NCBI GenBank assembly: GCA_032358255.1
Contig: JAULBX010012433.1
Location: forward strand, 1-64,000
DNA: 64,000 nt
Source: Heterotrichella gracilis
Lineage: Eukaryota > Sar > Xanthophyceae > Tribonematales > Xanthonemataceae
Reading direction: 5' to 3'
A program made the position numbers and the translations under genes. The notes below the pieces were generated by a model, which saw only the letters and a program-made list of their open reading frames with translations, did not search any database and had not been told where the DNA came from. Shown here piece after piece: positions 34,601-45,900 of this stretch. Positions within the stretch are counted from its first letter, which is position 1. The number at the start of each line of letters is the position of its first letter.

Positions 34601-37600
34601 TGGGGGGGTAACTTTAGGACCCGTTACTAAACCCTAAGCGTTAAAGCCTGGTTCATGAACCTACATTGTGCTCCCTTGCGCAGGAGATGATTGGTGCCCA
34701 GCTGCGTGATGCGTACCCAAACCCTAAGCCTGAAACCCTAAACCCTGAACCTACATTGTGCCCCCCTTGCGCAGGAGATGATTGGTGCCCAGCTGCGTGA
34801 TGCGTACCCAAACCTAAGCCTGAAACCCTAAACCCTGAACCTACATTGTGCCCCCCTTGCGCAGGAGATGATAGGTGCCCAGCTGCGTGATGCGTACCCA
34901 AACCATAAGTCTTAAACCCTAAGCCAAGAGCTGACCTTGTGCCCCCCTTGCGCAGGAGATGATTGGTGCCCGGCTGCGTGATGCGTACCGCACGCCATCG
35001 GCTAAGCAGGAGCGAGGGGCGCTGCTCGGCGCACTCAAGGCACAGGTGAAACATGCTATTTTAATTAGGCTATTTAGACTATTGGATAGAAAGTATTCTT
35101 ATGATCGCTCTGCCGCACCACAAACCCATCCTGTGTATCTGTAAAGCAATATTGAACTTGGGATATGAAGTAAGGCGTACCGCACGCCATCGGCCAAGCA
35201 GGAGCGAGGGGGGCTGCTCGGCACACTGAAGGCACAGGTAACATAGGCTATGTGAAATCTGCCGCCTCACAAACTCATCCCAATATCTGTCAAAATAACG
35301 AGCTTGGGACATGAAGTAAGGCATTGTCCCCCTTTTGCGAAGTACTCTACAGCGGTCACCTAAAAGTGTTTTATACAGAAATTCCTTTGCTTAAAATACA
35401 AATGATTTATATATCAAGATCCTGTGAGGTTCTACCTTAGGCATGCCTGGAGCTAACCAACCACTTGTGGCACAGGCAAAGCAGCGGTTTGTGGGCTCGC
35501 TGCCCCTTCCTGTGGCCCTGCCAGCTGCCTTGTCGCAAGGGGTGCTGAGCAGCGTCGAGTCAGACGGGGAGGAGGATGAGCTGCTTGAGGATGGGGTGGC
35601 GGAGGTGTCTGCAAAGACCTACACAGAGCATGTGGTGTCGCTGGCTCTCAAGGTAGATTCATGAATTCGTTTCGTTGTGATCGTCTATCATTGTGACAAT
35701 TGATGTAAGTATTGTTGGAGGATGGGGAGGCGGAGGTGTCTGCAAAGACCTACACGGAGCATGTGGTGTCGCTGGCACTCACGGTGAGGGGTATACTCAG
35801 GCAGTACAAGGGATCGCGGCATGCTCAGTATTTAGGAAATCCACAGATAATGCTTTCGTTGTGGTCTATTGATCGTTTATGATCATGGCAATTGGTTTGT
35901 TGGAGGATGGGGAGGCGGAGGTGTCTGCAAAGACCTACACAGAGCACATGGTGTCGCTGGCACTCAAGGTGAGAGGAATGAGGGATTGCTAGGGAGTGCA
36001 ACCTGGTACAATGGATAATTGTAGGAAATCAGGAATAGTCCTTTGATTGTGTTGGTTATGTATGTACATACTTGTCTGATATCTACCTATTTTCCTGCAG
36101 CGCGTGGAGTCCCGCATCATGCGGCAGCTTGTGCTCTCTGAGGGTATCCGGGCGGATGGCAGGGGAGTGGCGGATGTGCGGCCAATCAGGAGCAGGGCGG
36201 GGCTCCTGGCAAGGACACATGGCAGCGTGCTGTTCACCAGGGGGGAGACGCAGGTAAGGGGAAGTGAAAAGGGAATTCATGTCTTCTTCCAGCTTCCTGC
36301 TTCTTCCTAAATAATGTTATTTAACACTTGCTAAGTAGGACACTTGGCAGCGTGCTGTTAACAAGGGGTGGGGGGGACGCAGGTAGGAGAAGCGGGAAGG
36401 AGAGAAAATCACTGAACGTGATTGCAATTGCTATCCTGAGCCATGGCAGCAGCGCGCTGCAAACCGACACCATGGCAGAGCGGTTTCAGTTGCATGTATA
36501 TACCATATGGTTTAGTGCCCTGTCAGGTGTCCTTTGCAGCAACACATCACTCAGTTTCAATCGGAAGATTGGGAGGTGTTTTGTCCATCTCAATTGGAGT
36601 TTCTTTCCTTGTCCAGGCATTGCAGTTGCCACCCTGGGCCACCGCAGCAGCGTGCTGCGCATGGACACCATGGCGGAGCTCACAGGAAAAACCCTAGCCG
36701 TGAATCCTGAACCCCAAACCTAATTTTCCAGAATATTCCCCTCCGAAGGTTATTGCAGCTGCTGCTTTGAACCCTCCACACACGCCATATATCCCCTCCT
36801 TGTCCAGGCCATTGCAGTTGCCACCCTTGGCCACCGCAGCAGCGCGCTGCGCATCGACACCATGGCTGAGCTTGACGAGGAGCGGCGATTCTACCTGCAG
36901 TACTTCTTCCCGCACTCGAGCGTGGGCGAGACGGGCCGTGTGGGCCCCGTTGGCAGGAGAGAGGTGCGGAGAGGTTATTGGGTACATGGTCCATGCAGCA
37001 TGGATGGTGATCGTGTTGCGACTAAAATGGGGAGCCGTGTTGCTTATGTGGCATAGCAGAGGGTTGGGTTTGCAGCCATGACTGATGTGTTAATGTTTAG
37101 TTGCATGCAATCGAGTTTTGGAGGACGTGCAGTGTGGGTTTGACAGGCAGGAGAGAGGTGTGGGTTGATGACCAGGCTGTGGTGCATGTCTCCTGCGACC
37201 ATAAATTTCAGTAATTCTGTGGAGATATATCCGCTGTGTTCATCGATCACTCACGATCTACCACTCCCTGCAGCTGGGTCACGGTGCCCTGGCCGAGCGT
37301 GCCCTGACACCTGTCGTGCCCCCCTTGGACGACTTCCCCTACACCATCCGCGTGGAGTCAACCATCACGGAAAGCAATGGCAGCAGCAGCATGGCGTCGG
37401 TCTGCGGGGGTTGCCTGGCGCTGCTGGATGCTGGTGAGTCAGGGGGTTGAGATGCGGGGTTCAGGGTGCATGGCGTGCCTGTGCATGTGCGCTGCAGTCA
37501 ATCTCTGTGGTACTGTGCCCAGTGGAGTACCACGCCCTTTGTTGTACAACAATTACCACAGCCAATTGTGAGCCTGTGCATCTGGCTTTCCTGGATGGCG

Positions 37601-40600
37601 GTGAGGCAGGGTTGTAGGTCTCAGGGTGTAGGTTTGGCGTGAGTCAACGTCCTGCTGAGATGAGGGCCAGATTGCCTCGTCAGTATACCACTGTTTAGGG
37701 TTCCAAGCTTTAGCGTTTTAGGGATGTCGGGCGCTGCAGGATGTAGACTGAGGACATCAGGCAGCAATTGTCTATTGTTTGGTGTGTTGCATCATGTTGA
37801 GTCAATTCACAAGTTTGTTATTGTACAACATTGACAAGTATGTAGGACATGGAGTTTGGGCTCAATGATATCAAATTAAATGTCAAGTATTGAGGACCAC
37901 GTAGTTGGCACTCATGACGTACAGTGTCTTCTTTCTTATGAGAGCCCTACTCCAGTTGCATTGCATTGCGTTGCATATCAGCACACACCACCACCACATA
38001 CAGTACGCAGTGCATCGTACATCACGATTGTTAGCTTGGAATGGTTCCATAATGATGTAAAATATTTCCTGCTAATCTGATTTAGGACGATCCAAAACGA
38101 TCAAAGATGATATATAGTGTTTTAGGATCCTGCTACTGGGCGTTGAAGTTGTGCATCGTAAACAAGTGCATTGTTTACATTCCAATGAAGGCCATGCAAC
38201 GCAAGTTTATTCTTTGTTTGAAGTGCATGCTCTTGCACAGAAGAACTTAGGATAGAAATTTGGGCTCAATGATTTCAAATCATTTCAGGGACTGAGGACC
38301 ACCGCAAGTTGGCACTCATGACCTTTAATAATCTATCTTATGAGAGTCCTGAATTGCAACCATTGCATTGAGTGCTAATGCATCACACACCAGCAATGTT
38401 GCCATCAGATCCCTTTGAGCAGTCGCAAGCATCTAATAACCTGCCAGTAAAGCTGCAATAGGTTTTCGACTCATTTAAAGCAATTGCTTAAGCGTACAAA
38501 ATTGGGTACCGTGCCACAAAGGTTCATCTTGTTCTAGGTGCGTTGTGTTTGCTATTAGGACAGGTAGATTTGGGCTCGCTGATTTCAAAAACTCTCACTG
38601 GGATCGAGGACCAACGCAGTTGGTACTCATGACGCCATTTACCTTCAAGTCTTCTGTTTGAGAGCCTAGGGTTTGCAACACATGGACAGGTTGTCAAGGG
38701 GTCTAGCTGTACACACACTCATGCGGGGTGGTTGTTGTCGAACAAGAAACTCCCAACCCTCGCCAACCCCCAGGAGCACAGGGCTGACAGTGCCTGGGGT
38801 GTGTAATACTAATGACATGGGGGGCCTTGATGTGAGTATAATACATGCACAACAACGGCACGAGAGGCCAACAGGGAAGTTGGGCTCAGCTATGCCAGTA
38901 CCTCGTTTGAAGCTTGGTGAAGGAGATACACTAAAATGAACTGATTTTTGCGTTGCTAGGTGTTCCCATCAAGAGCATGGTGGCCGGGGTTGCCATGGGC
39001 CTCATTCTGGAGGCAGATGGCTCATTTGCGGTGCTGACTGACATCCTGGGATCAGAAGACGCACTTGGGGATATGGATTTCAAGGTGGCGGGGAGTTCCG
39101 AGGGCATCACCGCCTTCCAGATGGACATCAAGGTGTCGATTGGCCTGGATTGGCTACGATTGCATCACAATGTGTTAATCGGTGGTTAATCAGGATCTTG
39201 GGATTACATTACCTGTCAGATGGACATCAAGGTACTGTTGTCCGAGTGTGGCTAGCCATTGCATCACAATATGTTATTTAGTCGGTAATCAGGATGTTGG
39301 ATTACACTGATTGTCATATGGACATCAAGGTACAGATAGCCAAGTTTGGCTAGCGATTGCATGATAATGTGTTATTTGATCATTGATTAGGATCTTGAAT
39401 CAATATTTTGTCAGAAATAGGGCTTGTTCTGCTGGCAGATGGACATCAAGGTACTGCTGGCCAGGATTGGTCAGGGCTTTCCATCCATTTAATTGCATTC
39501 AGTTATCATTAGCCTAACTTCTAAATTGTACACCCATTTGTACGCACTCGGTTTCGAGTACTGTACATATTACATAACACGGGTCATTTAATGACCGCGT
39601 TGGTGAGCATTGTGCAATCCCCCACTACCACACAGGTTGAAGGCATTACCCTGGAGATCATGGCGCAAGCATTGAAGCAGGCGCGGGCAGGCCGGGAGCA
39701 CATTTTGGAGGAGATGGCCAAGTGCAACCCCGCTCCCCGGAGAGCGCTGTCGGACTACGCCCCTCGCATCCTGCAGATCCAGATCAACCCAGACAAGATC
39801 GGCATGCTCATTGGGCCTGGTGGCAAGAACATCAACAAGATCCGGGAGGCGACGGGTACAAGCATCGAGGTATGGCTATTGGCATGGTACTAGGGTTGCT
39901 AAAACTAATGACATGTTTGAACATTAAATGCATGTTAATATTATATTAATTGTTCGTAAGCATCATTGCGCTTGCACTTCCAAAGTCAATTGTACGCCCA
40001 CCGCCAACCAGTACAGCGTACAGCTGTACTATACTTTTGCCTATTATTCTTTTTTTACACTATAGTTTTTACATTCCCGCAGATTTTGGAGGAGGGCAAG
40101 GTGGAGATCGTGTCCATCGACCCCGCCGCCCTGGAGGACGCCGCCTACCGCGTGCGCATGTGCGTGGCAGAGGCCGAGGTTGGCAAGGTGTACACCAAGT
40201 GCAAGGTCGTGGCCCTGCACGCCTTTGGGGCCTTTGTGGAGATCCTGCCTGGCAAGCAGGGGCTGCTCCACATCAGTGAGATGGACATCGAGCGGGTGGA
40301 GGATGCCGAGAAGTGGTGCAAGGAGGGGGACGAGGTGGAGGTGATGTGCATGGACATCATGGCCAATGGCAAGCTGCGGCTGTCCAGGTGGGTGTGTCAG
40401 GATTAGAAAAAGATATAATGGGTTTTTTATAGCCTCCAGTTGAAGAACATATGCTTTGGTCAATGGAAAATTCTGACTGGTTCCTGCAATCCAGGCCACT
40501 GAGATGCATAACAGGTCATTCATATGAATGCTGCGTCCGGTGATAATGCATGGGCCCGTCCTTTCCTCCTACTGCCCTGTGCAAGTATTTTTGCTTTCCA

Positions 40601-41145
40601 GGCACTTTCTGGCCATGTTCGCCACCCAGGACTGTGTTACAAGAGCCTAGCATGTTGATGCTCTCCCCTGCCCCTGTCCCCTCCCCTCTCCGCTCTCCAT
40701 GTCCCCGCCCTGGGCATCATTGTTGCTGGCAGCACGCAGATTAGTAAATTGAACATTGTGGGGAAATTGTGCATGGATCAGCCTTACCCTATCCTGACTG
40801 GGCATTGTGGTGTGTTGCAGGAAAGCGGTGCTGCTGCAGGCGCAGGGCATCGACCCCTTCGAGGCGGCGGCCGCAGCGGCTGCAGCAAGGGCTGCAGCAA
40901 ACCCCTCGGACTCAGAAGACGGGGGCAGGGGGGGCGACCGACGCGGCGACCGAGGGGACCGCGGCGACCGGCGCAGCAACAGGCGGCCTCGCCAGGACAG
41001 CCGCCCGCCGAGGGTCAACAACGGGGGCAGTGCGGAGCCGGAGGCGCCAAGTACGCCCACTGCTGAGGCAGCGGCGCCGCCTGCGTTGGCGGCCACGCCA
41101 CCTGTGCGGCCAGCTACCCCGCCTGCCACACCTCCGGAAGCCTAA
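31684..41145 (+). CDS. PNP1: Plastid polynucleotide phosphorylase (927 aa, 16 exons)
   Basis: 3'-5' phosphorolytic exoribonuclease and poly(A) polymerase of the chloroplast, forming a trimeric ring. Exons 31684-31998, 32279-32347, 32638-32744, 32956-33070, 33233-33320, 33874-34061, 34274-34402, 34956-35045, 35476-35652, 36101-36253, 36808-36963, 37274-37433, 38960-39132, 39636-39869, 40083-40387 and 40821-41145 sum to an exact frame. A Ser/Thr/Ala/His-rich transit-like leader covers residues 1-90. The first RNase PH core (about 97-290) has [11 protein letters not shown]. The helical domain follows. The second, catalytic core (about 427-640) carries GIRADGR, FTRGETQA and [19 protein letters not shown] with the metal-binding aspartates. 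A KH domain ([15 protein letters not shown], about 690) and an S1 domain (about 745-815) come next. The tail is odd: an RGD/GDR-rich basic stretch, then Ala/Pro-rich repeats. The start is the first ATG after a GTG-only stretch. Confidence 0.96.
34680..34955 (+). repeat. Three tandem acceptor-side copies before PNPase exon 34956-35045
   Basis: A unit of about 88-95 bases (pyrimidine tract, GCGCAG acceptor, GAGATGATTGGTGCCCAGCT, GCGTGATGCGTAC, then an AACCCTAAGCCTGAAACCCTAAACCCTGAAC telomere-like stretch broken here for length) occurs at exon-copy starts near 34683, 34774 and 34864. The functional exon follows at 34956. Every copy stops at the same GCGTAC and then turns into the telomere-like stretch. 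The copies differ by only a few bases. Confidence 0.95.
35175..35240 (+). repeat. Donor-side copy of PNPase exon 34956-35045
   Basis: About 62 bases repeat the exon end (CGTACCGCACGCCATCGGC … GGCACAG|GTAACAT) about 130 bases into the next intron, with four changes. The same exon is thus copied on both sides. Confidence 0.92.
35711..35972 (+). repeat. Two donor-side copies of PNPase exon 35476-35652
   Basis: The segment coding [17 protein letters not shown] with its donor is repeated at about 35714-35784 and 35898-35969, each with one to three base changes. Intron bases after the donor are partly copied as well. Confidence 0.95.
36330..36385 (+). repeat. Donor-side copy of PNPase exon 36101-36253
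   Basis: ACACTTGGCAGCGTGCTGTT and GGACGCAGGTAGG repeat the exon end and donor about 100 bases downstream, with a frameshifting G-run. Confidence 0.87.
36415..36725 (+). repeat. Two acceptor-side copies of PNPase exon 36808-36963
   Basis: Copies of the first 65-75 exon bases (coding [20 protein letters not shown]) start at about 36422 and 36617. The second ends in AAAACCCTAGCC…CCCAAACCTAA telomere-like sequence. The functional acceptor follows at 36807. Confidence 0.93.
39200..39460 (+). repeat. Short donor-side copies of PNPase exon 38960-39132
   Basis: ATGGACATCAAGGT, the exon end plus donor, recurs at about 39219, 39318 and 39440. The intervening intron (TTGCATCACAATGTGTTA…AATCAGGATCTTG) is repeated with drift, so units of about 100-120 bases are in tandem. 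Confidence 0.9.
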
Positions 41146-42994
41146 GTGCCGCGCCAGGGGTCGCCAACCGCTGCCAACACCAGCCGCTGCGCAAGCCGCT
41201 GTCCAAGCCATATGCTGTGCGTGAGTGTGCGCGAAGTGCGCAAACTGCTGCGACAGCCGATGCGTATCGTTTCCTGCGCAGCCTGCTGCTACAACCTGCT
41301 GCAGGACTACTGGGTAAATAGCACACCATAAAGCAGTGGTCGTTCACGGGGCATTGTCAGCTGGCTGACATGAGGAGTTGCCTGTTCACCATTATGGCTC
41401 TCATATTGAGAAGATTTGTTTGAATCTTACTTTTGCTGGGTGCTACACACTTGCATTCTATGCAGTCAACAGACGCAGACAGACAGGGACAGTGTTCACC
41501 ATGATAAATTATCGCACTGTCTGTGTAGGCGGGGGATGAGTTTTGCGTTTTCAGATACCATGCATTCAGCTATCTGATTTTGTATAGCTATTGCCGTTGG
41601 CTTCTTGCGCATGTTGTCAACAGAGCGCTGTGTGTATATGCATACAACATATGGCTATCATGCCATTACAGCATGCCATGGTTTTTACGTAATGTAATTT
41701 ATTCCAAGCTCGGAGGGTTCAATCTCTTTCAGTGAGCAGCTGCTGGCCTGCTGGTCAACCTGTCAGTGAGGGGTTTTGTAATACAGTTACTGTATTGTAT
41801 TGCTTGTATCCCATGCATTCTCAGGGAAATTCCATTCAATGTTGTATGCACGATAGCAGGTTTTGCCTTTGTGCGAATGCGAGCGGCTGCCACATGGCCC
41901 TGACAACCCGTCACGGTGGCACCGGTTCACCCCGTAGCAACTACTGTGTTACAAAAATCTGCTCAATTTTACAGAGTGCAACAAACAGCCGCCGGCGCGG
42001 CTGTTCCACTACTAGTGCTTACTGCGCAAGCATTATCTCTTACCACGTTATGTGGTATGGTACCCAGCCAGGTTCCTTCAACTGAATGCTACCTTGCTAA
42101 TAGTTCGTAACCAATTGGTAATCATGCTATGGCGCAGCCAAGCTGGTCCAGAACTACTTATTCAGCGCAAAATCTAATCATTATGTAATGATTGTGCAAT
42201 GCGCACTTTTACAACAGTATGTACTCACTAAGTAAAATTTAAAATGCCCAATGCCTTCCAAGGCTTGTACCACCACGCCACAAACATCCAAAGTCATGTG
42301 CACCTCGTTGCAATAACTACCAACATGCTTCCCTACAACTATGCACGAATTCACAAAAATACTCAATAACTAAAGCATACGTGTTTACATAGATGCACAA
42401 CTGTACCTACACAATTGTCTAATCCAATGCGCAACACCAAATGCGAATATGTTCCAACCGTGCTAGCTGTACTGATGCTATGTCTACACCACACGAAAAT
42501 TATTCCATTGATGCCTATTCATGATGGAGATCCTAGACCTGCAGCAGGCAGCTGTCTACGTGTTTACCATATCCTAATTGGCCACTCTGGCTACATATTT
42601 CAACCCACCTGCGATGTCTGTCACAGAAAGATTGTTTTTGTGCCACATCATGGCCATGCCTGTCCACAGCCTGTCCTTGTGTATCCCCTTGTGCCATGTA
42701 ACTGAGATATGCTATGTGACAAAGCATACATCTAGAGCAAGGTAATTTGATGCACAAGAAATCAGACCCTGTTTGACCCAACGTGTAAAACAACAACCTC
42801 ATGCACAGTGGTTGGTAATCTGCCAGCTTAAACCAAATATGCTTCAGCCAATCGGATTAATTCAAGAACATTGACAGTTGTTCTTGCCATCCATTGCCAA
42901 GCACGTCAACTAGTTTCTGCACCTACCCACCACCAAGCTTGCAATGATGCGTGTTCAAGCTTCAGCAATGCTATACAATCTAGAAGACACCCAC
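41146..42994. other. Convergent intergenic region, no gene seen
   Basis: About 1.85 kb between the stop codons of PNPase and the LEA-like gene. I find no conserved coding exon, RNA or ordered repeat beyond simple AT-rich stretches. Confidence 0.5.
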
Positions 42995-45900
42995 TTAACT
43001 TCCACCAACAGCATTCTGCGCCGATGTCAGTGTCTCACATGCGGCCTCGCATGCAGACTGCACCACTCCTGGGCCCTGCTGCGCAGCACCAGTCCCACTG
43101 CCTTGCTCGCCTGGCGTATACCCTGAGAACCAGGAGACCACACATTTTAACCTTGCTTGTCATACCACACTCCGCCACATGAAAACAATATTTTCCAAAA
43201 CGTATGCCAATATGAATGCTATATACAATGAATACAACAGCCAACAAGATGTAAGGAACCACGCGCTTGCAAGTTGTGGATAAATTATGCCCTTTCAATT
43301 CAGCACTTTATTCAGGCAGTCGGGGGATTTTATTCCACACTCACCAACAGCCTGCTGCGCCGATGTTAGTGTCTCACACGCAGCCTCACATGCAGACTGC
43401 ACCACTCCTGGCCCCTGCTGCACGACACCAGTCCCGCTGCCTTGCTCGCCTGGCGTGTAACCTGAGGAACAAAGAACTTGCCTCACCTACTGTACACAAT
43501 ACATACAGGACAATGCTCATTGACTACGATCATTTAAAATTAAAACAATTTCTCTTTAATGAAATGCATTTATAGGTCATCCTTTTGGTGATAGGAAGTT
43601 TGTTGTTCCACGACTCTGCATGTAAACGCAGAGGCTACACATTGCACTGCATATGCAGCCTACTGCAATACAGAATAGGCTAGGGGTGCATACGTACTCT
43701 GGCATTAAATGTAGTGCAACATTCCCACACTTACCAATTGCCTGCTCTGCTGAGGTGAGGGTCTCACATGCAGCTTTCTGGCCTTCCTGCACCATGCCCT
43801 GCGCCCCCTCAACCAATCCCTGCCCTGGCACTCGTGCTGACGTGTCACCCTCTGCACAAATTATGGATTATTGCATAAGAATATAAATGAAATACAGAGT
43901 AGGTAAAAACAAATTTCAGACCAACTTATAATGAAGCTGCTAATTTTTAGAATGCGAGTCAGTCAACTCTCGCAGGTTCCAGACGCAAGTTGGTGCTACG
44001 GTAACGCACTAATCTGCAAAAACCTGGTGCTGCATCAATAGGGCATTGGCCACGTCTTTTCAAAACCCTCACCGCCAGGATTGGAGTTTCCATGGACCTC
44101 CCTATGGGAACCCTAACCCTGGCGATGCAGGTTTGGGAATAAATCTGGGTAAGGCCATAGTAACGCAGCACAAGCTTCAAGGCCGATGTGCCACCCTGTG
44201 CAGCAACGGTACTGATTAGGGTTGTGCGAATGCACGCATAGTTTTGGCTATTACCGACGATCATGTCCATTCTAAACCTATCCGGTAGGGCCTTTGCCAA
44301 TAACTACTCTGCCAAAGCATTGTGCACACAGAACAGAGGAAGGTCAGGCAATGCACACATCATTCAAGGTCAAAGGGTGTGGCACATGTGCAAAAATGGA
44401 TGTGCCACATTGGCCCTGCCCCTGGTGCTGTGTTATTAACGCCTTGTCCAGGTTATCCTTCAGTCCTCCAGCATGTATTGGGAACCCCAACACTGATGCT
44501 AGAGGACTGAAGGAATAACTGGACGAGGCTCTAATACCACAGCACCAGGTGCAGGGCCAATGTGCCACCCACTGCAGCAGTGGCGAATGATCCGATCCCA
44601 TCATTCCACACCTTTCCTTTGCCAAAAACTACCCTGCCAAAGCACAGTGCAACCAAAACAGAAGAAGATCCGGCAGTACTACACTCATCAGGCAACATCA
44701 CAAGACGTGACACATGTGCAAATACTGAGGTGTCACTTGCTTGTCCAGCACTTACCCAGAGCGCGCTGGGTCTCATTCAGGGTGGCACACGCATCCTTGC
44801 GCACATCCGTGGCCTCCTCGCCCGCGCTCTGCACCAGCCCGCTACCAGCCTGCATTATCTCGGAAGCTACCTCCTGCACCATGCGAGTACAACAAATATT
44901 AAGTTACAGGGCTGCGCTTGCAAAGAGTGAAAGAGCGGCCGCCTCCGTGGATAATTATCCCCTCACGAGGACATTCATCATTGCATGTTCTTAAGAGCCT
45001 TCCCAGTGATAATACTCATATCCAACTTTGATTTACATATTAGCGTTTTAATTTAATAGCTGTGCGTAATTTTTATGTAGTTTATATTTAATTTCATGGA
45101 AAACAAATATTTGCCACTCGGCGCCTGACAGCCCTTGCTGCAGCACGATACAATTTTGCACACCTTGGCAGCAATACGTTCAATACATACATGCAAAACC
45201 CTTTGGATATGCGGTATTAAATGTTGTGCTGCAGCAAGTGCAAAGCTATATTCCACTACAGCAGAGGCTGTCAGGTGGCCCACTGGTGAAGCGGTCAATG
45301 TTTAGGGTTTTAGGGTTTAGGATTTAGGGTTTAGGACTGGTGGCCCACTGGGTGAAGGTGCAGATAATGAACCACGCCTATGGCCACACAGTGCTGTACT
45401 TGCCTCCCACATACGTATGCTCATTTCAATGGTTAAGCTTTATGTTATACATTGCTTAAAAATCCATACACATTGGTGCAAGGTCATGCTTTACCTGCGC
45501 CACGCCAATGGCCACGCCAGTGCCGTACTTGGCTCCCTCAACAGCTGTGCTGGCGGCTGAGCCAGCAACGTAAGCTGCGGATTCGGTCCCAGCCTGGGCA
45601 GTGTCGAGGCTCAGCTGGGCCACCTTGTCAACTGTTGCATATGCCTGCGGGACAAAGATGTACTAAAATAAAATAGTACAGTACATTACTATTTTACTAT
45701 TTTACTAATATAGTAAAAAACAATTTTTTATATTACATTAAAAATAAAATAGGACTAATAAAAAAAAAAAATTGTTATCTTCTACTACACTGCACTTGTA
45801 GCACAGCAAAGTGCTTGCACCGTGTGTTGCTAATGAGGAATTGTGGTTTAGGGTTCAGGGATGCAAAGAGGGAGTGCATCGGGCATCACGCAATAATGGC

